Translations under genes and position numbers: made by a program
NCBI RefSeq assembly: GCF_030316855.1
Contig: NZ_JASZYR010000010.1
Location: forward strand, 1 to 64,000
Direction of reading: 5' to 3'
DNA length: 64,000 nucleotides
Source: Variovorax sp. J22P240
GTDB taxonomy: Bacteria > Pseudomonadota > Gammaproteobacteria > Burkholderiales > Burkholderiaceae_C
In this document: piece by piece, positions 1 through 8,295 of the stretch
How the letters are laid out: every line of letters begins with the position of its first letter
How positions within the stretch are numbered: position 1 is the stretch's first letter
Notes under the pieces: generated by a model
Databases searched by the model: none
What the model was told of the DNA's origin: nothing
The model's input: the letters and a program-made list of their open reading frames with translations, nothing else

Positions 1-2
1 TC

Positions 3-53
3 GACGACTACGAGGCGCTACTGCCCTGGAACATCGCGCTGCCAACCTCGTAG
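3..53 (+). CDS. IS66-family transposase, C-terminal end (partial)
   Basis: The first 16 codons in frame 3 read DDYEALLPWNIALPTS and then stop at TAG. An L-L-P-W-N tail just before the stop is typical of the C-terminal segment of IS66-type TnpC transposases. The rest of the gene lies outside the window. It marks a mobile element at the left edge of the accessory region. The identification rests on a short tail. Confidence 0.55.
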   Translation, partial: DDYEALLPWNIALPTS

Positions 54-400
54 CTCAACCCCTGCACTTGATCTGCGTCGATGAACAGGACGCGGTTTAT
101 TGACCGCATACGTACCAACAGCTCCCCCTGTCGGTTCTTCGCGATCCGCAGCGCGCGGCCGACCGCGTCGATCTTGGTTCAAACCGCTCAGTGTCGCGTT
201 TAGCGCCGGCTCCGCAGACCGCCCATCCACTTTCGCGGGGGACGACATGCTGATTCGTCTGCGCATGGTCTGAGTCCCTGTAGCGCTGCGAAGATGCTGC
301 TGATAACGTGTGAGGTAGCTCTGCGGATCGAAAACCTGCCGGAGGCATGTCTTCGATTGCGAAATGAGCGGCCCATGTCATGACCACCCTTGGAGGCGAA
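54..400. other. Intergenic, probable IS66 right end then no gene
   Basis: No ORF here has coding character. The stretch GCGGTTTATTGACCGC at about 92-107 forms an imperfect inverted repeat and could be the terminal region of the IS66 element. The rest, up to the start of the sigma-like gene, shows no recognisable feature. Confidence 0.35.
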
Positions 401-1045
401 GTGGCAAGCAAGCGACAACCCGAAGAGATGGCGACCCTCGAAGGGCTGGTCGGTGCGATCGACCAACTCACAGCCGAGGAGAGACGTCGCCTATATCGCC
501 AGGGCAACGTCCTGTCTCTCGGCAGCGAATTTGCCAGCGGCAACGAGCTCCTAAACGAGACGGTGAAGCGGGCGTTGATAGGGGCGTCGGGGGACCGCCA
601 GGCGGGCGAGCGTGGGCGGCCGTGGCCGCGCTCGGTCAACATCGTCGCCTTCCTGATGGAGTGCATGAAGAGCATCGCCAACGGCTCCCACAAGTCGGTC
701 AGGCAAAAGATCGATCGCCGCGCGGAAGCCCTCGCGACCGACGAGGGTGAGGCGAACCCCGAGATGCATGCCGTGGAGAGGCACCATCCCAGCGTGGAGG
801 ACGAACTCGCTGGGCGCCAAGAGAAGGAGGCCCTCCAGACAGCGATGCAGGCCGACGTGGCCGCAATCAGAAAGCTATTCGCACAAGGAGATGTAGTCCA
901 CGACATCCTCGATGGGGAGGAGATCGGCATGTCGCCCGAAGAGATCCGCGACATGGCAAACCTCACACCCACCCAGTATGCGAGCGCACGCAAGAAGCTG
1001 CGCCGCACCGTCGACAAACACTACCCGGGCAGGAGGCAAAGATGA
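401..1045 (+). CDS. Sigma-70-like / HTH protein, first gene of ImmA-IrrE operon
   Basis: This is a 214-residue protein read from a GTG start at 401, chosen because GGAGG lies at 392-396; an ATG at 380 has no ribosome site. The C-terminal ~45 residues (EEIGMSPEEIRDMANLTPTQ, then YASARKKLRR) look like a helix-turn-helix of the sigma region 4 kind, suggesting a DNA-binding or sigma-like role. The N-terminal half is helical and charged and I do not recognise it. The stop overlaps the next gene by four bases (ATGA). The last ~158 bases of the gene are duplicated 487 bp downstream. An ImmA/IrrE peptidase ends the operon, and such peptidases often cleave a regulator encoded beside them, which makes this protein or the small acidic one a candidate substrate (inference). 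Confidence 0.6.
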   Translation: MASKRQPEEMATLEGLVGAIDQLTAEERRRLYRQGNVLSLGSEFASGNELLNETVKRALIGASGDRQAGERGRPWPRSVNIVAFLMECMKSIANGSHKSVRQKIDRRAEALATDEGEANPEMHAVERHHPSVEDELAGRQEKEALQTAMQADVAAIRKLFAQGDVVHDILDGEEIGMSPEEIRDMANLTPTQYASARKKLRRTVDKHYPGRRQR

Positions 1046-1861
1046 GCGACGCGCGTAAGACGCTGAGCGCCATCCAGGCGCTCATGATCAAAGACTTGGA
1101 AGAGACCTCCGACGATCAGCTTCGAACGGAGTTGCTGGAGGACGGACAGGACCCAGAGATCTTGGACAGAGAGATCGCGGAGTCATTGGACTCCATGGTC
1201 GCAGAGTTTCTAAGGGATCGGGTCGCAGCCACAAAGGCGGTCAAGAAGGCTGTGCAGCCTCCTACGGCACCAAACAGGCCAGTACTCGCGAAGATAAAGG
1301 AGGTTGTGCAAAGAGCTTTCGAGACCGAGCCAGGTCTTTCGACCGCGTATATGAAGAGGGCCAAGCAAACAGGGGAGATGAGGTCCACGACATCCTGGAT
1401 GGGGAGGAGATCGGCATGTCGCCCGAAGAGATCCGCAACATGGCAAACCTCACCCCCACTTAGTATGCGAGCGCACGCAAGAAGCTGCGCCGCACCATCG
1501 ACAAACACTATCCGGGCAGGAGGCAAAGATGAGCGACGCGCATAAGACGCTGAGCGCCATCCAGGCGCTCATGATCAAAGACTTGGAAGAGACCTCCGAC
1601 GATCAGCTTCGAACGGAGTTGCTGGAGGACGGACAGGACCCAGAGATCTTGGACAGAGAGATCGCGGAGTCATTGGACTCCGTGGTCGCAGAGTTTTTAA
1701 GGGATCGGGTCGCAGCCACAAAGGCGGTCAAGAAGGCTGTGCAGACTCCTACGACACCAAACAGGCCAGTACTCTCGAAGATAAAGGAGGTCGTGCAAAG
1801 AGCTTTCGAGACCGAGCCAAGTCTCTCGACCGCCTATAGGAAGGGGAGCAAGCAATCAGAC
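888..1861 (+). repeat. 487 bp direct tandem duplication (two units)
   Basis: Unit 1 (about 888-1374) and unit 2 (about 1375-1861) align end to end at a constant offset of 487 bp, with only scattered substitutions. Each unit carries the 3' end of the sigma-like gene followed by about 110 codons of the small acidic gene. The duplication gives one intact sigma-like gene, a chimeric first acidic copy whose tail reads through the duplicated sigma segment in another frame, and one intact second acidic copy. In unit 2 the frame matching the sigma-like gene has TAG where unit 1 has CAG (at about 1461). Confidence 0.9.
1042..1545 (+). CDS. Small acidic protein, first copy with scrambled C-terminus
   Basis: Residues 1-110 are almost identical to the protein encoded at 1529-1933 (MSDARKTLSAIQALMIKDLE against MSDAHKTLSAIQALMIKDLE). 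From about residue 111 the frame enters the duplicated 3' end of the sigma-like gene out of register and gives a low-complexity Arg/Ser/Ala tail (RSACRPKRSATWQT), which is unlikely to be native. The product is therefore either a nonfunctional by-product of the duplication or a truncated decoy. It overlaps the upstream stop by four bases and overlaps the start of copy 2 by 17 bases. The family is unknown to me. Confidence 0.5.
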   Translation: MSDARKTLSAIQALMIKDLEETSDDQLRTELLEDGQDPEILDREIAESLDSMVAEFLRDRVAATKAVKKAVQPPTAPNRPVLAKIKEVVQRAFETEPGLSTAYMKRAKQTGEMRSTTSWMGRRSACRPKRSATWQTSPPLSMRAHARSCAAPSTNTIRAGGKDERRA

Positions 1862-1933
1862 AATGATTGGGTTTCCATCTACGACGATCTCCTTCTACTT
1901 GGAAAGATAGATCCGGAAAAAAAATATGATTGA
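1529..1933 (+). CDS. Small acidic helical protein, intact copy
   Basis: This is a 134-residue soluble protein, rich in Glu, Asp and Lys and predicted helical (ELLEDGQDPEILDREIAESL). GGAGG at 1518-1522, ahead of the ATG, serves as the ribosome site. The C-terminus (SDNDWVSIYDDLLLLGKIDP) differs from copy 1 and is probably the native end. The gene overlaps the peptidase start by 8 bp, so the two are probably translated together. No enzyme motif is visible. Its place directly before an ImmA/IrrE gene suggests a regulated or antitoxin-like partner (inference). Confidence 0.7.
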   Translation: MSDAHKTLSAIQALMIKDLEETSDDQLRTELLEDGQDPEILDREIAESLDSVVAEFLRDRVAATKAVKKAVQTPTTPNRPVLSKIKEVVQRAFETEPSLSTAYRKGSKQSDNDWVSIYDDLLLLGKIDPEKKYD

Positions 1934-2693
1934 CGTCCAATCATTGACGCCCGCCGAGAGGCTCCTCTGGAACTACGGGTTTAGAAAGCCGGAGCACATA
2001 GACCTCGAAGGCATCGCACTCGCAAGGGGCGCATCAGTCATTTATCGAAGCCTGGATGGATGCGCCGCCCGGCTTCTCACCGACGGCGAAAAGGCAGTCA
2101 TCAGCATCGAGAAGTCGGACAATCGCGGTCGCCAGCGCTTTTCGTTGGGCCATGAGCTTGCGCATTGGATCAACGACGCGAAGCGATCATCGTTCAAGTG
2201 CTCTAGCGAATCTATTGGTCCTCAGAATTCCGAGGCCGCGTCCGTCGAGGCCGATGCGAACGTCTACGCAAGCCAGCTCATTCTCCCCGACTACATGGTA
2301 GCGCCCTGGTCGCAAGGAAGATTGATGACCTTGAACGTCGCTGTCGAGCTCGCCGAGGCATTCAAAGCAAGCGTCACGGCATCTGCCATAAAGCTAGTGA
2401 AGCGATCAAGCGGTCCCGCTTGCGTGGTTTGCCACAGCCAGCGCGGTAGACGCTGGTTTGTGAGAAGCAGAGCGTGGCCTTTGGATCTTTATCTGAGAAG
2501 CGAGCTGCATCAGGACACCGCCGCTTTCGAGATCGCGTTCAAGGCAACGAACAGGATGTCGACGCCTCACAAGGAGGAGGCGAAATGGTGGATGTCCGGG
2601 AGAGACGTCTTTCGGATGATGGTGCAGTCGCAGTCAATGAAGCTGGCCGACGAGACCGTCCTTACCATGCTGGCCATGGCGCCTGCTCATTGA
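1926..2693 (+). CDS. ImmA/IrrE-family metallopeptidase
   Basis: This 255-residue protein has the zinc motif H-E-L-A-H at residues 76-80 (SLGHELAHW) and a downstream acidic ligand region EADANVYASQLILP at 108-121, the arrangement seen in ImmA/IrrE (COG2856) peptidases. Family members cleave repressor-like proteins, as ImmA does with ImmR and IrrE/PprI with DdrO, and often sit beside HTH genes in toxin-antitoxin or mobile-element regulation. The remaining ~110 residues form a C-terminal domain I do not recognise. The gene overlaps the small acidic gene by 8 bp and is the last of the operon. It probably acts in the cytoplasm on one of its neighbours. Confidence 0.85.
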   Translation: MIDVQSLTPAERLLWNYGFRKPEHIDLEGIALARGASVIYRSLDGCAARLLTDGEKAVISIEKSDNRGRQRFSLGHELAHWINDAKRSSFKCSSESIGPQNSEAASVEADANVYASQLILPDYMVAPWSQGRLMTLNVAVELAEAFKASVTASAIKLVKRSSGPACVVCHSQRGRRWFVRSRAWPLDLYLRSELHQDTAAFEIAFKATNRMSTPHKEEAKWWMSGRDVFRMMVQSQSMKLADETVLTMLAMAPAH

Positions 2694-2780
2694 AGCGGCC
2701 ATTGCCGGCTCCTTGAATCCGCCTTAACTACTTTCTTCCAGCAGCTGAGAGAGTTTGGACAGGCCTTGGGCAGAGGGCCC

Positions 2781-2799
2781 TAACGCGCCGAGCGTTAGT
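2781..2799. terminator. Perfect 7-bp hairpin between convergent genes
   Basis: CTAACGC, a 5-nt loop GCCGA, then GCGTTAG form a perfect stem between the convergent peptidase (plus) and methylase (minus) genes. No T-run follows it directly on either strand, although a run of six A lies at 2815-2820. It could help terminate transcription or be a binding site. Confidence 0.35.
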
Positions 2800-2866
2800 A
2801 TCGCGATCGGCGCAAAAAAGGGCGACCTTGTGACGGGTGCCTTTACGAAATCGGGGACATCAGTGG

Positions 2867-3742
2867 TCACGCGGCCAGCAACGACTGCGGCAGTTCCTCG
2901 TGCGGCACGACCAACTTTTCGTCAAAAAACATGACCTCGGAACCGACATAGCGCCTTTGAGCCGTGTAGTTGAGCGAGTACGCAAACGCCCGCGATACCT
3001 GATACATCTGCTGGATCTCGGCGACGTTGTCGTAGGAGACGATCCAACGGCGGCCGAACTGGCGAGACTGCAGCAAAGCCGCGATTGCAAGGTGATCGTC
3101 ATGACCGTAGAAGTTGCGATAGAGACCTTGACCTTTGATGTAGTACGGCGGATCGAGATAGACAAGGGACTTCTTTGGCAGGAATGCTTTCGCTTGCTTC
3201 AACATCGAAAGCGCATCTTCGTTGTAGACCGAGATGTTCGACGCGTGCAACGCGACAAGTTCGATCCGCTTAGCAATCACGTCCTTCTTGAGTCGAGCAT
3301 CCAGCTTGTAACTTCCAAGTTGACCAAGCCCTCCGATGACTCCGCCCTTGAGAACGCCAGAGCGATTGGTGCGATTTAAGAAGAGGGTAGCGAAGCCTCG
3401 CTCGACAGGCCCAACCGAAATGTCTCCCCGCAGCACTGAACGCCAGTAAACCCATTGTTCGATCGTCACCGGCGTGTCATGCAAGAGGCGCAAAAGCGCC
3501 TCAGGCTCCTTGGTCACCGCAATCCAAAAATCGTAGACGGCAACATCGAAATCGTTGATGTGTATATGCGATGCCTCCCCGTGAAACAGCAGTTCCAATG
3601 CGACGCCAGCACCGCCGGCATAAGGCTCGAAATAGTGGCCTCCGTCAAGGCCGTTCGCCCGCATGGTGCTGGCGATGAATGGAGCGAATTTCGCCTTGCC
3701 GCCAGGGTAGCGCAGGGGCGTGTAAAGCTTGTTGGAAAACAT
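2867..3742 (-). CDS. D12-class DNA N6-adenine methyltransferase
   Basis: The 291-residue protein has the D12/Dam hallmarks in order: the N-terminal LRYPGGK, the SAM-binding motif EPYAGGAG (residues 39-46) and the catalytic motif DPPYY (197-201). It should transfer a methyl group from SAM to adenine N6 in a specific DNA site; the target cannot be read from sequence. It lies 9 bp downstream of the OLD-like ATPase on the same strand, so the two form an operon. Pairing of a Dam-type enzyme with an OLD/TOPRIM ATPase suggests either host-DNA protection against a nuclease partner or a phage-sensing unit (inference). Its length is normal for the family and no damage is seen. Confidence 0.88.
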   Translation of the reverse strand: MFSNKLYTPLRYPGGKAKFAPFIASTMRANGLDGGHYFEPYAGGAGVALELLFHGEASHIHINDFDVAVYDFWIAVTKEPEALLRLLHDTPVTIEQWVYWRSVLRGDISVGPVERGFATLFLNRTNRSGVLKGGVIGGLGQLGSYKLDARLKKDVIAKRIELVALHASNISVYNEDALSMLKQAKAFLPKKSLVYLDPPYYIKGQGLYRNFYGHDDHLAIAALLQSRQFGRRWIVSYDNVAEIQQMYQVSRAFAYSLNYTAQRRYVGSEVMFFDEKLVVPHEELPQSLLAA

Positions 3743-3751
3743 CGACGAAGC

Positions 3752-5503
3752 CTACCCTGCAGAGGTCTGGTTGGCCAGCCTTTTTTTCGGCCGCAGCGCA
3801 GGTGCCGCTACAGAGTTCACAGCGGCCGTGAAGGCCGTGATGAACTGCTCGACGCCCACAGAGTTGTCGGCCACCCAACCTTCGATCAGCTTGAGGCTCT
3901 TGATCGCCGAAACCCGTCGCGTGAACCACTTCTTAGCGAACTCTCGATCCGCAGTTACCCGTTGGTCCGCAGTTTCGTTGTCCTGCAACGCGAGGATCCT
4001 CTGCTCAACATGATCCGTGCTGTGTTTTTGCTTTCGTAGCGAAGCTCTCATCTGCGTGTAGGTGCCTGTCTCGGAGACGAGCGACTTGCACATCGCCTCC
4101 AAGATCACCTCCGGTGATTGCTTTTGCTCTCGGAGCGGGTCGGTCGGAAGCCGAACAATGTTCACCGAACTGGGTGCGCTAGAGCCTGTCGTGGTATCAG
4201 CGTCGAGCACGATTACCACCGACTTGAAATAGTTGTCGGCCTTGTGGAGCTGAATCAGGTTCGTGCAGCCCAAGTGCGTCGACAGAACTTCGATCTTTCT
4301 ACCTGTCGCAGCCTCGATCGACTTCTTGCGCGGCTTCAGTATGGCGTTCAGGAACAAGGCCGCCTCATCGTCCTCTACATACACCTTCGCGACAGGCGGC
4401 TTGGGCTCGTCGCGCAGCCTGAGGAACATGTCGTCCTCGATGTCGGCGTACCTGCTCCATTCGAGCAGTTCGACAGGGTTACCGCCTTGCAGATACACGA
4501 TTGCATCCTGGCGTTGTGCGGTCTTGGGAACCGCAGTAATCGAGCGATGCGCTTCGGCCAACATGGTTAGGGAATGGGTCGTCGCGACGATTTGCAGGTT
4601 GAGGCGTCTCGCCTCCCTCTTCAGCTCATCGAAGAGCTTCACCTGCGCCTGCGGGTGAAAGCCGGCATCGATTTCGTCGACTACGAGAATGCCACCGGGG
4701 TAGTCGGGCATCTCCCGCTGCAGTCTCTGGAACGACACCAACGCAGTCGCAATCGCACTCAGGGAGTCTTGGCCCAGGGAGACCGCAGTGCTGTCGTACC
4801 CGTTGTACGGCGGATGCAGCGAGATCTTGGTCGTCCCCTTGACTGCCTGCGTGGAAACCTCCGGACTGGTTTCCCCCAAGGGAGTACCGGTCGTGATTAT
4901 TTTCTTGACAAAGGCATCGAGGAAGCGCCTGTCCTCCTCCGAGGCATCGGCAATCGATGTTAGCAGCGCAGCCGGATCCGTCTCGCCGATCGGAAGCATG
5001 CGCATCATGCCAAGGTAGATCGTCGGGATTGGCACCTTGCCGTCCGCCGGAATCGTGATGTCGCCAACGACGGCGGGACCCTTCGGCTCGTTTCTCGGCA
5101 CGATCCGGAGGCCTTCGTTAGCGCGCGCCGTCACATTGCAGCGCTTGTGAAACGCTTGGCCGTTGGCCTCGTATTCGAGCGTCACGTTGGGCTTCAACGC
5201 TTCGTCCCGGATGAAGTCACGAACAATCGAAAGACGAATGATTTCCTCGAACTTGGCCTGGGGCAAGCGACCGAAATAGGTCGTGTGATCCCTCCCCCTG
5301 GTGAGTCCGGACGCATTGGCAACCAGCGCAAGAATTGTCGACTTACCCACCCCGTTCCGCCCTGCCACCAACGTCAACCTAGGTGCAATATCAAACGTGA
5401 TCGAACCCAGCTTTCTGAACTTGATCTCGGAGAACGTCACGGACTTGAGCTTGATGGTCCGCTGTTGCGGCTGGGTGGCATCGGGGGGCAATTTACGTGG
5501 CAT
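3752..5503 (-). CDS. OLD-like AAA ATPase with C-terminal TOPRIM-type region
   Basis: The 583-residue protein has a Walker A at residues 48-56 (GRNGVGKST), a Walker B of the ABC/OLD type (GGILVVDEIDAGFHPQ, about 270-285) with a following H-loop (ATTHSL), and then a region with VEDDEAALF and VIVLDAD that fits the acidic metal-binding motifs of a TOPRIM nuclease domain. This layout is that of OLD-family overcoming-lysogenization-defect nucleases, also seen in Gabija GajA and retron effectors. A nucleotide-regulated DNA nuclease is the likely activity. It is the first gene of an operon with a D12 adenine methylase. I do not recognise the exact pair as a named defence system. Confidence 0.8.
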   Translation of the reverse strand: MPRKLPPDATQPQQRTIKLKSVTFSEIKFRKLGSITFDIAPRLTLVAGRNGVGKSTILALVANASGLTRGRDHTTYFGRLPQAKFEEIIRLSIVRDFIRDEALKPNVTLEYEANGQAFHKRCNVTARANEGLRIVPRNEPKGPAVVGDITIPADGKVPIPTIYLGMMRMLPIGETDPAALLTSIADASEEDRRFLDAFVKKIITTGTPLGETSPEVSTQAVKGTTKISLHPPYNGYDSTAVSLGQDSLSAIATALVSFQRLQREMPDYPGGILVVDEIDAGFHPQAQVKLFDELKREARRLNLQIVATTHSLTMLAEAHRSITAVPKTAQRQDAIVYLQGGNPVELLEWSRYADIEDDMFLRLRDEPKPPVAKVYVEDDEAALFLNAILKPRKKSIEAATGRKIEVLSTHLGCTNLIQLHKADNYFKSVVIVLDADTTTGSSAPSSVNIVRLPTDPLREQKQSPEVILEAMCKSLVSETGTYTQMRASLRKQKHSTDHVEQRILALQDNETADQRVTADREFAKKWFTRRVSAIKSLKLIEGWVADNSVGVEQFITAFTAAVNSVAAPALRPKKRLANQTSAG

Positions 5504-5648
5504 TCGCTAGAAGTCTCGGTTGTTGTTCGACCGTTGCTGGACCCGCGCTCGCAGGAAGGCGCGCGCGGCCGCGCGACATTTTGCAACAACTTGGCATTGC
5601 GCCCATCTTGTGTGCAGCAACGAGGTTGCTAGTGGACTTGAGGCCGGA

Positions 5649-5904
5649 CTCCCCTGCCCTGCGCCAACCGCCCCAAGTTTCAGCATTGCGCTCGCTCCAG
5701 CCTCGCAAGCTCGCCACCTCGGATCGGGGTCCATATGCGGGCCGAATGGTGGCAACTCCGCTCGGGCCGCCCTCCCTTCGGCGCGGCGCGACCTGGGCCG
5801 CGAGCCACTGGGCGACCCGCAGCCAGGTCGCAGGTGCCGGCCGAGCGATCGCAGCCGCGACTGACGAAGGCTCTCTTGGCCGCCGAAGTGGGAGCCTGGG
5901 CCCG
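5649..5904 (+). repeat. Dispersed intergenic repeat copy R1
   Basis: This is one of four imperfect copies in the window (R1-R4). Shared blocks in order are a CCCTGCCCTGC start (also in R3, similar in R2), GCGGGCCGAATGGTGGC, CGCTCGGGCCGCCCTCCC, GGCGCGGCGCGACC, CTCTTGGCCGCCGAAGTG and GTCTGGGCCC-like ends. R1 lies between the OLD-like ATPase and the MORN-like gene. Open frames across it on both strands are a composition effect. The rest of 5504-6146 shows no gene. Confidence 0.75.
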
Positions 5905-6146
5905 GAAGAGACATTCGCGGTCCTGGTCTCGTCGCCCCGAAGCTGCCGGTCGAACCCACGCACGGGCACGCGAAGGCGGCCCCGCAGCGGAAGGCACACG
6001 TCGACACGCAGCCCACGGAGCGCTTGCCACACGACGAGCTACCGCGTCCACATACAGCAGGACGTTCGCGCCTGCGAAGAAGAGCGCCATGGCCCTTTCG
6101 AACCGCAGCGAGTACATTCGGCCACCGACAAAAGGAGCCGACGACC

Positions 6147-6382
6147 ATGGCCATCAGTGGGAATGGGGGGCCCGACAAACCGGACGGGACCGGCTGGCTC
6201 ACAAAACTGATTTTTAAGGCGATTAGCGAATCGCATCGTGGCATCCGAGGCTACTTGTATGCGGTCCTCGCCTTGGTTGCCATCGCGCTGCTGTTCTCGC
6301 AGCCAGCACGGACATACGCCTCTTTTTCTTTGTCCTCGCAGTCCTCTTCCTCTTTCTCGTACTGCTATTCGGCTTCGGCCGA
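6147..6382 (+). other. Probable frameshifted 5' part of the MORN-like membrane gene
   Basis: An ATG at 6147, preceded by AAAGGAG (6132-6138), opens a frame encoding a polar start (MAISGNGGPDKPDG) and a membrane-like segment YLYAVLALVAIALLF. This frame then turns into a Ser-rich run and stops at 6440. The frame of the downstream gene, read back from its first ATG at 6383, is open and encodes a further strongly hydrophobic stretch RLFFFVLAVLFLFLVLLFGF at about 6317-6376. Joining the two frames near 6290-6310 would give one protein with two extra membrane segments. A single-base indel or sequencing error is the simplest reading. Confidence 0.55.
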
Positions 6383-8122
6383 ATGGTCCAGGCGAAAAGC
6401 CCGTGGTGGGAATGGACTGGACGGGTATTGTTTGCGGTGACCGCGACCGGCGTGGTTCTGGTCGTCGCGGCGATGTTCTACGCAATCTTTAGTGGGCAAT
6501 GGAAGCGCATACTAGAGCCGCAGGACCCGCGGCCGGCAGACGCCACAGTCAAGCACAAGACTGCCGACAGTATCGTGCTATCAGTGGAACCCCTCTACGC
6601 CAGCTACGTGTCGCTGCAGGCGAAGGTCTGGCCTTTGTCCGACAAGAAGGCCGAGCCAAAGACCTACCAATGTGGCCCCATTGTCAAGGCTAGAGACTGC
6701 GTTTTGGGCGGCCTGAAGATGGGAACCGCCTATCGCATCGTTCTCGATGTTGGCTGGTCCATCCCGTTCTCATTTGTACAGGACACCCAGGCGTCCGGTT
6801 CATTGGAAGTCGCGACCAACGCGTACCAAGTCCCGGTTCCGGTCAACGGGCGCATTGCGGCAGAAGGCTCCAATCACTGGCGAGCTTTTTACACTGGCGG
6901 CCTCGAGGTGGACCTCAAGGGGCAGGACAAAAACGGACAAATCATCTACCAAGGTCCAGGCCATCGCGACTGGACGTATGTTGGTGGCGTTCGCAACGGG
7001 CTGCCGGATGGTGATGGAAAGCTTGAAAGCGGAACAAGGGACGCGGCCTGCTCTGAGCAGGTGTGTTCCGGCTCGTGTGCAGGGAATTTTGTTGAGGGCA
7101 ACCTCGCGGATGTCGAGTGCAAACTTGCGCTACTGAACCCAAGGTGGGCGCGCGTCGAGCCGTCCGACATGGGGCCGATGGTGACCGGGTTCAATGCCAA
7201 GTACAACGGGAACATAACAGATGGCAGCGCCTTCTACGTCGGTCCGTTCGGAGCGGACGCCAACGGAAAAGGCGTGCTGCAGGAGGACGCCCGCGCAGAT
7301 GACCCAAGCGGAAAACCGACTGTCCGCATCTCCGGTCTCTGGAAGGGTTCACAGCCCCATGGGCAAGCCACAGTGCTACTTCCCTCCGGAGAGCTTCGAG
7401 AGGGCGAATTTGCGGACGGAAGCTTGGTCAAAGGGACGACGCATTTCAGCATTTCGCATTTCATCGCGGATGCTCCGGCAGGCCGTCACTCCTCTGAGTT
7501 CTTCCAGCGGCATCAAAGTGGCATGGGAATCTACCTCGGCACTAACGATTTCCGGCTCGGTTCCAGCGGCGGGTCTGCATACCCCGACGATGGGAAGATT
7601 GCAGGGTCCGCGAATTCTCAAGTGTTTGTCCTTACGACCCCAGAAGTTCACCAGAAGCCCTTCCGTCAAGTAGCCGGTCAAACGAAGGCCGATTGCTCGC
7701 GTTACAGAGGATTCGACCTACTGCCTGATTCGACCGGACGCGGCGAAGGTCCGCAGCGCTGGCACCTTCGAGCTGAAGTCAATTCGGACGGCGACGAGTT
7801 TATGTTGGAACTACCTGCGTCGCGGGTCGCCATCCATGTCTTTGTTCACGGAACGGCGGCGCCGCGAGTGCTCGTGTCGCTCGGGAACCAAGATGCGACC
7901 CAAAGGATTCTCGAAGTTTCAGATGGCACTCGGACTCGGTCGTTTGACCTGGCGCCACCATGGACCGAGGCTCGAAGTCTTATGGTGCTGGCGAGTCTGG
8001 CCTATGGCAAGCAACTGAAGAACCTAGCTACTGGACTCGAAGAGAACATCGAGAATCTGCAGCCGCTGATTGTCCTGTTGCTCTCGCGGGTTTATGCATG
8101 TCGCGAGTTTGCGGCAACTTAG
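6383..8122 (+). CDS. Membrane-anchored protein with MORN-like segments
   Basis: The frame from the first ATG gives 579 residues. A membrane segment lies at about 13-36 (VLFAVTATGVVLVVAAMFYAIF), followed by a long extracytoplasmic-looking domain. Segments such as YVGGVRNGLPDGDGKLESG and GLWKGSQPHGQATVLLPSGE resemble MORN repeats (G-x-W-x-x-G-x-x-H-G-x-G), although spacing is irregular. A Cys-rich stretch lies at about 225-242. The true protein probably starts at 6147 and continues through a frameshift near 6290-6310, adding two membrane helices. MORN repeats usually mediate membrane or lipid contacts. Function is not recognised, and the gene stands alone between the R1 repeat and the convergent CHAT gene. 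Confidence 0.7.
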   Translation: MVQAKSPWWEWTGRVLFAVTATGVVLVVAAMFYAIFSGQWKRILEPQDPRPADATVKHKTADSIVLSVEPLYASYVSLQAKVWPLSDKKAEPKTYQCGPIVKARDCVLGGLKMGTAYRIVLDVGWSIPFSFVQDTQASGSLEVATNAYQVPVPVNGRIAAEGSNHWRAFYTGGLEVDLKGQDKNGQIIYQGPGHRDWTYVGGVRNGLPDGDGKLESGTRDAACSEQVCSGSCAGNFVEGNLADVECKLALLNPRWARVEPSDMGPMVTGFNAKYNGNITDGSAFYVGPFGADANGKGVLQEDARADDPSGKPTVRISGLWKGSQPHGQATVLLPSGELREGEFADGSLVKGTTHFSISHFIADAPAGRHSSEFFQRHQSGMGIYLGTNDFRLGSSGGSAYPDDGKIAGSANSQVFVLTTPEVHQKPFRQVAGQTKADCSRYRGFDLLPDSTGRGEGPQRWHLRAEVNSDGDEFMLELPASRVAIHVFVHGTAAPRVLVSLGNQDATQRILEVSDGTRTRSFDLAPPWTEARSLMVLASLAYGKQLKNLATGLEENIENLQPLIVLLLSRVYACREFAAT

Positions 8123-8295
8123 GTCTCGCCCCCTGCAAGGAAACTACAGCCAACATGACAAGCAACGCGTCCAGCGAATCGACCTACCCAGCGTCCCGCC
8201 CGTGGCAGACTCCGGGCTATTTCTAGTTTCGTCGCAACTGGATAGTTTGGGCATCACGTCCCGCCGACGCTGGTCGCAGGAAACTGTGTAAGACC

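Noticed and set aside
97-1017. Minus-strand 306-codon frame opposite the sigma-like gene
   Set aside because: Ser/Arg-rich antisense shadow; the plus strand has ribosome sites and coupled starts.
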